This document shows, in pieces, positions 6,460-13,400 of a DNA stretch of 64,000 bases (its first letter is position 1; each line of letters begins with the position of its first letter). The translations under genes and the position numbers were made by a program. The stretch spans positions 60,319 through 124,318 of the IMG/VR virus record IMGVR_UViG_3300025162_000024. One strand, given 5' to 3'. The notes under the pieces are model-generated. The model saw nothing but the letters and a program-made list of their open reading frames with translations. It was not told the origin of the DNA and made no database searches. The stretch is from a virus.

Positions 6460-7728
6460 CTAGGCCGACTTCTCGTTGATCTCTTTGAGCGTACCTTGCA
6501 GCTCGCGGATATGTCTGGCCTGGGCCAGTCCCCGATCAGTCAGATCCGAGATCTTCCTGCGAAGCTCTGTGTCCTGCTCTTTCTGAGCCTCCCAGCCGGC
6601 GAATACAGCTTTCGCCACATCCATCGAGATCTTCACATACTCGCGATCAGGGCCTGAGTAGACCGATTCGTGCTCATACCCATAGAGCTTACCTCCCTTG
6701 GGCTCGTGCGGGCTGTAATAGGTGTGATCAGGGTAGGTCACGATATGCTGCCCGCCCGTCGCCAGATATGCCCGCTTCTCCTCGACCTTCGGAGCTCGCC
6801 ACTCAGCGAGGAGCGCCTGAGCCTGCTCAGGAGTGATACTGAGGTACTGCGAACCCATATCTTTCTCTCCCCATTGGAGGGTACGGCCATCGGCAGAGTA
6901 TTCGGAGTACCCTTTACCGGCCGGGAACTCAACCAGAAACTTGTGGTCGGAGGTGATGAACCACCGGACCTTAGGGGCCTTCCACTCAGCGATCTGCTTC
7001 TCGAACTGCTCCCGACTGATCTGGGTGAAATCTTTGTTCTTAGAATAAACGGTCTCCGCCTCTTCCCCCGACAGTTTCACGCCATTCAGATTGTTCTGGC
7101 GGTAACAGATGCAGTCCGGGTACTCCACGATATTCCCAGTCACCTTCGACTGGTGATACCGCTTCGGAGCCCAGTCCGCCAGCTGCTTCTTGGCCTCCTC
7201 CGTAGAGATCCGGGCGTATCCACGCCATTTGCCGGAGATGACGTCGGACTCGGCCATGCACGTTGAATCCCCTGCCCTGGTCTCAGAGTTGTAGTACATG
7301 TTCGCCGGGTACATCACCAGGTGCAGCCCGTCATGAAACCTGTACCACCGTTCCTCCACTAGCTGGGTCGGAGACAGACGATCGTCAATCGCCTGGTTGA
7401 TCGCCTTGGTCAGCCGGGTGGCGGCCGATCCGTTGTAGCCATCCTGGGCCTCTGCCAACGCCATTTCAACCTGGTCTTTTACCTTGTTCATGGACCTCTC
7501 CTTTATCCTTTGAAGTTTCTCGTATATCTGGGCCAGACGGTTGTCCTGCTTCCAAGACAACCGGCGTGACCGCCATGACCCGCTCAGGCTGAGGACGAAC
7601 CCGACTTCCCAGTAGGTAAGGTCACGGTCCGCCCCCAGCGCACAATCCAGCATCTCACACTGCTCTGCAGTCACCTGGTATATCCTGCCGGACAATGTCC
7701 GGCCCTGGATAGGTGTGGCTATTGCCAC
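6460..7728 (-). CDS. RWY/YPA-repeat protein, four repeats, with fused N-terminal domain
   Basis: Four repeats occupy about residues 122-395 (ERWYRFHDGLHLVMYPANMY is typical), followed by a short coil. The reading frame opens with GTG at 7728. Its first 79 residues (DLTYWEVGFVLSLSGSW, then WKQDNRLAQIYEKL) match a phage pattern in which a WE..FV helix is followed by KQ...L..IYEK. A very strong internal site (AAAGGAGAGG) precedes the ATG at 7491 (MNKVKDQVEMALAEAQDG), so one mRNA may yield two forms, or two genes have fused. The function is unknown. Confidence 0.75.
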   Translation of the reverse strand: MAIATPIQGRTLSGRIYQVTAEQCEMLDCALGADRDLTYWEVGFVLSLSGSWRSRRLSWKQDNRLAQIYEKLQRIKERSMNKVKDQVEMALAEAQDGYNGSAATRLTKAINQAIDDRLSPTQLVEERWYRFHDGLHLVMYPANMYYNSETRAGDSTCMAESDVISGKWRGYARISTEEAKKQLADWAPKRYHQSKVTGNIVEYPDCICYRQNNLNGVKLSGEEAETVYSKNKDFTQISREQFEKQIAEWKAPKVRWFITSDHKFLVEFPAGKGYSEYSADGRTLQWGEKDMGSQYLSITPEQAQALLAEWRAPKVEEKRAYLATGGQHIVTYPDHTYYSPHEPKGGKLYGYEHESVYSGPDREYVKISMDVAKAVFAGWEAQKEQDTELRRKISDLTDRGLAQARHIRELQGTLKEINEKSA

Positions 7729-9071
7729 AAAACTCGGACCAGCTGCTTGGTCTGAGCCAGCTGAAGCTCCTCCCGGAGATCGGACAGCTCCTCTTTGAGC
7801 TCGGAGACCTGCGTAGTCAGCTCGTTGATCTCATCCTCGTCCTCGTCCGCGGCCGTCTCGAGCTCGTCGATCTCGTCCTGGAGCCCGTTGTTCTCCTTGT
7901 GGAGCAGTTCGATCTGCTCCCGGAGCCCGGTACGCTCTAATCCCATCTCAGACAGGCGACGATCACTGTCCTTCAGAGCCGACCGCAGGTAGGCCACATC
8001 CCCCTGAAGCCCTTCGATCTTCTCCTCGACAGCCGGCTGCTTGGGAAAGGCCCTCTGCTGTTCCCAGGCCTGGATCTGGGCAGCGGCCTCCTCGGCAGAG
8101 ATCGGCTGATGGTTGGCATCTCTCTCAAGATCTCCTGCACGAACCGGACCATCGTAGGCATCCCAGTAGACACCTGTGCCGTTCGCGTACTTCCAGATCA
8201 CACGGATAGGTCCGCCCACGCTCCGATACCAGTGCTCTTCCCGGGCCTTACGGGCATCTTCCCAGGCCTTGACCTGGGCCATGCCCTCTTCTGCCGAGAT
8301 CCGAACATGATAAGTGTCAAGCTCGTGGTCCGGCGCTGGGAGTGGCCCACAGGCCTTATTCCAGAACTCACCTTTTCCGTTCTGGTACCGCCAGACAACC
8401 GTACGATCGCAATCGGTATACCATCGCACCTCAGCGATCTTCCGGGCCTCTTCCCAGGTCTTGATCAGCATCTGGGCGTCCGAGGCCGCGATCGGAACTG
8501 TCATCAGTGACTCGTAGCAGCTTGAAGGTCTCGGACCGCCCCCTTCATTCCAGAACTCGCCCTCGCCCGCTACAAACCGCCAGATACCAGAGCGGTAGGT
8601 ATCCGTGTACCAATGCTCTTCCCGGGTCTTGCGAGCATCTTCCCACGCCTTGAGCTGAGCCTGCCCCTCTTCTGCAGAGATCGGCAGGTGCCACGAGGCG
8701 GTCTCGTCATCCGTAGCCGTGAACGCGATGCGGTTCTTGTTCCACCACTCACCCTTGTGATCGGTATACCGCCAGATGGTCAGGCCCGTGACGTACCCGG
8801 TGTCCTCGCTCTTATACCAGCGTTCTTCTACGGGCTGGGGTGTCTCTCGGGTCAGCGGGCCGTACTGAACGAACTCCAGGCCATTCCCGGTCCGGGCCCA
8901 GACCACTCCGCCATCCGGGAGGCCGAGGCACACGCCCAGCTCCTGCGAGAAGCACTCCACTTCGCCCATCTGGCCGAGGCTGGTCCGCACCACATGCCCG
9001 ACTTCAACCGGCTGTCCGTTACGGACGCCGCGAGTATAGTAAGGACGCTCTGTCATATTCTTCGATTCCAT
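7719..9071 (-). CDS. RWY/YPA-repeat protein, four repeats plus acidic coiled coil (450 aa)
   Basis: The start at 9071 (MESKNMTERPYY) is chosen for its AAAGGG site. Residues 15-70 form an SH3-like beta region (VEVGHVVRTSLGQMGEVECF). Four repeats follow in which the core is W.Y..GKGEFWN rather than YPAG.FY, making this a distinct subfamily; each ends in an AQ.KAWEDARK helix. From about residue 345 to the end is a coiled coil, strongly acidic in the middle (ELETAADEDEDEINELTTQV). The gene overlaps the next by 10 bp. The function is unknown. Confidence 0.8.
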   Translation of the reverse strand: MESKNMTERPYYTRGVRNGQPVEVGHVVRTSLGQMGEVECFSQELGVCLGLPDGGVVWARTGNGLEFVQYGPLTRETPQPVEERWYKSEDTGYVTGLTIWRYTDHKGEWWNKNRIAFTATDDETASWHLPISAEEGQAQLKAWEDARKTREEHWYTDTYRSGIWRFVAGEGEFWNEGGGPRPSSCYESLMTVPIAASDAQMLIKTWEEARKIAEVRWYTDCDRTVVWRYQNGKGEFWNKACGPLPAPDHELDTYHVRISAEEGMAQVKAWEDARKAREEHWYRSVGGPIRVIWKYANGTGVYWDAYDGPVRAGDLERDANHQPISAEEAAAQIQAWEQQRAFPKQPAVEEKIEGLQGDVAYLRSALKDSDRRLSEMGLERTGLREQIELLHKENNGLQDEIDELETAADEDEDEINELTTQVSELKEELSDLREELQLAQTKQLVRVLWQ

Positions 9072-9109
9072 CTTCAAACCCTTTCTCGGCCATCTACGTG
9101 GCCTTAAGT

Positions 9110-9457
9110 TCATTCCACTAGATCTGCACGATCCTCAAACGCCTGGACAAGGTTGTCCCACTCATTCCTGGAATACTTGACACTCACGTTCAGCCTGTAG
9201 GTAACCGTCACCTGGTCATAAGCCACATACCGCATGGGGCTCCCACCGCCCAGGTCAGGCCAGACCTTGGCCGGTAGATCCCGACAATCAGAACAGCGGA
9301 CTCCACCACTCCCACGCAGCCGGCACCCGCACTGGGCACAGACCCGGCCACGGACGCTGCACTCTGCCTCGTACCGGGCCTCGCACTCATTGGAGCAAAA
9401 CGGGAAGCGGTGGGAAGGGATCTTCCCACCGCACATCGGACACAAGTTCCTGTCCAA
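9110..9457 (-). CDS. multi-cysteine zinc-finger protein (115 aa)
   Basis: The TTG start at 9457 has AAGGAGG four bases upstream. Four CxxC-type motifs occur in the first 70 residues: CPMCGGK, FCSNEC, CAQCGCR and CSDCRD, consistent with two zinc sites. The C-terminal 45 residues are beta-rich (QVTVTYRLNVSVKY). The start region lies inside the upstream gene, a 71-bp overlap. The role is unknown. Confidence 0.55.
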   Translation of the reverse strand: MDRNLCPMCGGKIPSHRFPFCSNECEARYEAECSVRGRVCAQCGCRLRGSGGVRCSDCRDLPAKVWPDLGGGSPMRYVAYDQVTVTYRLNVSVKYSRNEWDNLVQAFEDRADLVE

Positions 9458-9680
9458 CCGACCTCCTTGGGTAATCCGAATCCTCTGCGGCCTTGAGCAT
9501 AGCGGCGATCGTCGCCTTATCAACAGTCGCCTCCCCCTGCATCGACCTATGCCACTCAAAGCAATTCTCAGAGCAGCAGAGGAATACCCCGTATTGGTCT
9601 TTCAAGAGATCTCCACACACGGGGCAAGTCCGCAGCCTGCCCTTCTGAACCTTCGGCGTTAAACTGCTTCGCCCTCGCAT
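9387..9680 (-). CDS. small zinc-finger protein (97 aa)
   Basis: GAGGAGG precedes the ATG at 9680. The N-terminal half carries CPVCGDLLKDQYGVFLCC followed by SENC, a likely four-cysteine site. The second half is a helix (KATIAAMLKAAEDSD) and a tail that overlaps the next gene by 71 bp. Both belong to a run of small Cys-rich genes. The function is unknown. Confidence 0.55.
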   Translation of the reverse strand: MRGRSSLTPKVQKGRLRTCPVCGDLLKDQYGVFLCCSENCFEWHRSMQGEATVDKATIAAMLKAAEDSDYPRRSVGQELVSDVRWEDPFPPLPVLLQ

Positions 9681-9690
9681 AAACACCTCC

Positions 9691-10776
9691 TCAAGTCGCG
9701 GCCTCCTTGGACGGAGCAGCAAAGGATTTCATAACGCTGTCAGATACGCCCTTCGGACCTGCTGCCCTCGCTGCATCACGGTCTTCCGTACGCCGTGGGA
9801 TGATAACCCCAGGAAGTGGAGCATCGGGATCGTATGCCACATTCCAGAAATTATTCGTCCAGTAGCAGTCCCAGGCCAGCAGACAATGTACGTAAACTTC
9901 GTGCTTGCTCGGAAGGCGTTTACTCGCGGTATCTTTGCGGTCCTCCCTACGCTCGGATACAGCCTCCTCTTCAAGCCATCTTGCCAACTGGCGCGTAGCA
10001 CTGTGGAAGCTGCCGTGCTTCTTGTTCTGCACCAGACCCCAGAATTGGTTCAAGCTCTCTGTTCCGCGATGTCTATTCCAGGTGGCGAGCATAGCGGCCA
10101 CCACCCCCTCGCGAAGCATGTAATCTGGCCGCAAATAGGGCTTCGCCCAGACCATAAAGTCAACGAACTCGTGGCATAGACATGCTCGGTCCTCCTGTGA
10201 CATTGTTCGCCTTCCGCCACTGACGTTCATGTCGATTCCACCGGTCAGCGTGGTCATGACCTTGGCATTTGTGCCTCTGAGCTTGGGCTCCTTATCGAAC
10301 TCCGCTCTGTGCAGAATCTCCTGATCCTGCTTGGCCTCGAAGTTATGGCCGCGCTTCCTACCGCCTCGCTTACCCGGCTTCACAAGATCCGTCGGCTTCT
10401 CTGGCTCTGCGTCCTTTGCAGGAATCTCCAATTCCAGGACCTTCGCAGGCTTCGCCTTGACCTCTCCCGGTGCCAGTTTCTCTGGAGCCGGGGGAAGATC
10501 CAGTGCAAGATCATCTTTCGCTGGCTTGATCGACTCTCCCCCCACGGGATCTGCCGCGACCACAGGCCTAACCTCCTTGACCGGAGCGGGAAGCATAATA
10601 ACCTTCTGCTTGACCTCTTTCGCAGGGATCAGCGGAGCCTCACTCACAGGCTCCTTGCTCCAATCAAAGCCGCTGGCGAATGCAGAGAGGCCTATCTTAC
10701 CCTGGGCCACAGCGATACCGCCCGGGCCTCCTGCCACACTCAGCTCAATACCGTAAACTCCATTACTAGTTTCCAT
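9691..10776 (-). CDS. unknown protein with Pro/Lys-rich linker (361 aa)
   Basis: TAGGAG precedes the ATG at 10776. Residues 1-50 are a small globular segment (GVYGIELSVAGGPGGIAVAQ). Residues 50-150 form a low-complexity linker rich in Pro, Ala, Lys and Glu, ending in a basic patch (GKRGGRKRGHNFEAK). The C-terminal half is globular and helical (CHEFVDFMVWAKPYLRPDYM, MLATWNRHRGTESLNQFW). The shape resembles a nucleic-acid or scaffold protein, but no family is recognised. Confidence 0.65.
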   Translation of the reverse strand: METSNGVYGIELSVAGGPGGIAVAQGKIGLSAFASGFDWSKEPVSEAPLIPAKEVKQKVIMLPAPVKEVRPVVAADPVGGESIKPAKDDLALDLPPAPEKLAPGEVKAKPAKVLELEIPAKDAEPEKPTDLVKPGKRGGRKRGHNFEAKQDQEILHRAEFDKEPKLRGTNAKVMTTLTGGIDMNVSGGRRTMSQEDRACLCHEFVDFMVWAKPYLRPDYMLREGVVAAMLATWNRHRGTESLNQFWGLVQNKKHGSFHSATRQLARWLEEEAVSERREDRKDTASKRLPSKHEVYVHCLLAWDCYWTNNFWNVAYDPDAPLPGVIIPRRTEDRDAARAAGPKGVSDSVMKSFAAPSKEAAT

Positions 10777-10786
10777 ACTCAATCTC

Positions 10787-11320
10787 CTACTTTCTGGTCT
10801 TCCAACCGGTACTGGCCAGCATCTCCATGGCCTGGCCGATCCCCTCACCCCGGAACCTCGAGGCGACCAGGGACATACAGGCCGTCACAAGATGGGCCGT
10901 CTCCTGCCCGAGCACTCTTCGATCAATCCGTTTAGCTCGGATCGTGCCTGGCGTGCACCTTACGATATACACGTGCTGCTGTTGGGCCCGGGTCAAAGAG
11001 GATAGGACATCCGAGGCATCGAACCGTCCCTGGCACTCACTGAACCTGTGGGGAAGGTGCTGGTGCATGGGGATCTCGCAGAGCTCGGCTGCCCCTATGA
11101 GATGGATACACGCGGCACCCACCGATTCCATGCCCGCCTCAGGCCCCCACCTGACAGCCTGTCCTATCTGGTACAAGCCTATCGCGAACCGGAGCAGGCT
11201 ACCCCCGCCATCCCAATCGCAGTACTGGCGGATCCACTCACAAGACTCAAGAACCAGATCGGGGTCAAACTGGTCCACTACGCACGCCGGGAAACTGCTG
11301 TTCTTGAACTCGGGGATCAT
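10787..11320 (-). CDS. hypothetical protein next to thyX (177 aa)
   Basis: Starts inside the stop codon of thyX, indicating translational coupling. It is mostly helical, with CEWIRQYCDWDGGGSLLRFA near the N-terminus and EGIGQAMEMLASTGWKTRK at the end. Coupling to thyX suggests a nucleotide-pool role, but there is no diagnostic motif. Confidence 0.6.
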   Translation of the reverse strand: MIPEFKNSSFPACVVDQFDPDLVLESCEWIRQYCDWDGGGSLLRFAIGLYQIGQAVRWGPEAGMESVGAACIHLIGAAELCEIPMHQHLPHRFSECQGRFDASDVLSSLTRAQQQHVYIVRCTPGTIRAKRIDRRVLGQETAHLVTACMSLVASRFRGEGIGQAMEMLASTGWKTRK

Positions 11321-12012
11321 CAAACGGCCACCGGAACGATGTCATCGAACAGTACGGGTACCGCGGCCTTGAACATGACAAGGGCCTTGCAGGCTAGGTC
11401 CCGCATCTGAGGATGAGCCGCAGTCGCTGTTCTCAGCGTGAAGAAGTGTCGCCACTCCCGCATATTCGCGGTCATCACAATCTCTGTCTTCAAACTATTG
11501 GGGAGCACTGAGCGAGCTTCCTGGGCTGTTGCTCCCTCTGCAATCAGCCTAAGATACTGCTTCTCGACGTACTGCATAGTCTCAAACCAGGTGTCGAATT
11601 TCACCTCATCCTTGCCTCCAGGACCGCGATCCATCCAGAACACGGGATCCACGTAGGTTACCTCGCCGCCGAATCCATCGCGGCTGTAGTTGCAGTACCG
11701 CGTGCTCTCCTGGCTATACGAATCGGGGGATGGATGAAACATGTCCTCGTGTTCATCGTGGATCGTGGCTACTCGGTGCCGGACCTGCTCGTGGGTCACA
11801 CCCCGGTCGGTGACGAACAGCATCGAGGCTGAGACATGCTCAATGACGCTGGCATGACCACTCTTCATGATTCTACGGACGAACTCCGCAGCACTATCTG
11901 CAGTGATCTTTGCCTCGCTCTTGTAGCAAGTTCGACCTGCCCGCTCGATCACCTGTAAGGCGTCGGCAGGCAACTCCTGAATCCACTTACACGACTGTTC
12001 GACAATCCTCAT
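11320..12012 (-). CDS. thyX: flavin-dependent thymidylate synthase ThyX (230 aa)
   Basis: Makes dTMP from dUMP using methylene-tetrahydrofolate, NADPH and FAD. Family landmarks are RTCYKSEAK near residue 30, GHASVIEH at 52-59, and the signature starting RHR at 78-80 and ending SYSQESTRY at 98-106. In normal ThyX the RHR and S.E.(S)TRY parts are two residues apart. Here 15 extra residues (TIHDEHEDMFHPSPD, positions 83-97) sit exactly between RHRVA and SYSQESTRY, in frame. The rest of the enzyme looks intact, including the C-terminal NMREWRHFFTLRT. It overlaps a homing endonuclease gene by 4 bp. Confidence 0.92.
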   Translation of the reverse strand: MRIVEQSCKWIQELPADALQVIERAGRTCYKSEAKITADSAAEFVRRIMKSGHASVIEHVSASMLFVTDRGVTHEQVRHRVATIHDEHEDMFHPSPDSYSQESTRYCNYSRDGFGGEVTYVDPVFWMDRGPGGKDEVKFDTWFETMQYVEKQYLRLIAEGATAQEARSVLPNSLKTEIVMTANMREWRHFFTLRTATAAHPQMRDLACKALVMFKAAVPVLFDDIVPVAV

Positions 12013-12704
12013 AACTTAGTTTCCTCTTCATTAACAACTTCTGTGGGTACCCGATTTGGCGTCGTCTTACCTTCGCCAAACGAGCTTTCTCGACAGATTA
12101 AACCAACTGCCTGGGCATCCGGCCAACCTCGCCTACGTCTTGTGCATATCAATCTGCTATCAATCCCAGCCACTCTCGCCCACTGAGCTACAGTGCGGGT
12201 AAAGCCTCCTGCCGTAATCCAAACATTAGACCGCATGTTACTAGCCTGCTCAAACCGCGGAATCCACTTACAATTCGAAGGCTCATAATCCCCGTTAACA
12301 TCTACTCGCTCAAGAGAATAACCAGAAGGACGCGGTCCCATGTCCTTGATGAAACTGTTAAATGTCTGCCACCGATCGCATACTTTTATACCGCGGCCGC
12401 CGTACCACTTAAAAACGGCACAAGAGATGTTGGAGCACCTGTGTTTCATCGCTGCCCAAATTGAGTGAGTTGGAGTGCGGCTCAGCCCGAGCTGACTACG
12501 CCCCGCTCCACGGCATCCGCAAGAAGACGTGTGACCATTTCTAAGATGACCCTGCAGCACCTCTACGACGTTGCCACACTTGCAGTGGCACACCCACTGC
12601 TTCTTAACGTTCTTCTTATACGGTACAAGCGAGACAACAGTCAACTCTCCGAAGAGCTGTCCAGTGAGGTCTGCCCCTCTCGTGATTGATCTACTAGATG
12701 CCAA
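12009..12704 (-). CDS. HNH-type homing endonuclease (231 aa)
   Basis: The central part reads TPTHSIWAAMKHRCSN, WYGGRGIKVCDRW, GYSLERVDVNGDY and NCKWIPRFEQASNM, the typical phage/AP2-associated HNH layout in which YGGRGI..C..W and D..GDY...NC.W are conserved. N-terminal CHCKCG and CGC may bind zinc. These enzymes nick or cut DNA to spread their own gene. The nucleotide sequence is visibly richer in A/T than its neighbours, a sign of recent entry. It ends 4 bp into thyX. The TTG start directly follows an in-frame stop. Confidence 0.8.
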   Translation of the reverse strand: MASSRSITRGADLTGQLFGELTVVSLVPYKKNVKKQWVCHCKCGNVVEVLQGHLRNGHTSSCGCRGAGRSQLGLSRTPTHSIWAAMKHRCSNISCAVFKWYGGRGIKVCDRWQTFNSFIKDMGPRPSGYSLERVDVNGDYEPSNCKWIPRFEQASNMRSNVWITAGGFTRTVAQWARVAGIDSRLICTRRRRGWPDAQAVGLICRESSFGEGKTTPNRVPTEVVNEEETKL

Positions 12705-12743
12705 TTATGTCAATCTCCAGTCAGAATCTCTCGCATCGCATTG

Positions 12744-12959
12744 TCATACGGTTCCATCAGATACATCAGTCTGCATCCTCCTAATAAAGACCTCAGTCGG
12801 CCACTCACTGTACGGATCACACTCCCACTCGTCCAGGGGCGGACACGGGCAGTCTGCTACGTGCCCCCCGTGGATCAGGCATAGGAAGTCGTCACACTGA
12901 TCGCACCGGACCCAGGCAGCCTGGGCCTGGGTCCGGGTTAGAACTCGATCTCGGCTCAC
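12744..12959 (-). CDS. small Cys/His protein with CLIHGGH and CPCPP motifs (71 aa)
   Basis: GTG start in a GTGA overlap with the preceding gene. CDQCDDFLCLIHGGHVADC followed by PCPPLDEW resembles short phage proteins with a CxxC...H...CPCPP pattern, probably zinc-binding. The role is unknown. About 40 bases of non-coding sequence separate it from the homing endonuclease. Confidence 0.6.
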   Translation of the reverse strand: MSRDRVLTRTQAQAAWVRCDQCDDFLCLIHGGHVADCPCPPLDEWECDPYSEWPTEVFIRRMQTDVSDGTV

Positions 12960-13369
12960 TCCTGGCCGCCGACGAGGACCCCGCACTTGTGGGGTGTGCC
13001 ACCGTTCTCGGAGATCAGCTGCGGACTATCCAGCAAGTCTGAGAACAACCGTCGACTTGTACTGGCCCCGATGAACACACCTGCTTCGCTGATCTCTACC
13101 ACACGACATCTACCGATATCAGGGTAGATAATCTCGCACGTGCCAAGGTCCGGGAACGTCTCGAGCGTGTACGGAACCCACTTGGCGGGTTCCGGCTTGT
13201 TCCGTAGGCTTGTCTCAAAGAAGTAATTCCAGGTCAGCTCACCGGTTACACTGCTCCTGTACTCCACAAAATACGTGGTCTTCTCTGCCAACCGGGTGAA
13301 CCCAGCAAGAGTCACGTCCATCCACTGGTCGTTCCTCTTCATCTGAATCGGCTTGGTCGTATCAATCAT
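12956..13369 (-). CDS. beta-rich hypothetical protein (137 aa)
   Basis: Opens MIDTTKPIQMKRNDQWMDV after AGGAG. The IDT.KPIQ opening is common in phage-encoded proteins of unknown function. The body is beta-rich (TYFVEYRSSVTGELTWNYFF) and the C-terminus contains GTPHKCGVL. No function is assigned. Confidence 0.6.
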   Translation of the reverse strand: MIDTTKPIQMKRNDQWMDVTLAGFTRLAEKTTYFVEYRSSVTGELTWNYFFETSLRNKPEPAKWVPYTLETFPDLGTCEIIYPDIGRCRVVEISEAGVFIGASTSRRLFSDLLDSPQLISENGGTPHKCGVLVGGQE

Positions 13370-13400
13370 CTCTCGATCTCCTTTTGTTCGTCGTTTACCG

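Noticed and set aside
5600-9000. Regularly recurring TACCAGCG words on the plus strand, as in a CRISPR-like or iteron array
   Set aside because: Spacing is irregular at the DNA level and the word simply encodes RWY at the start of each protein repeat.
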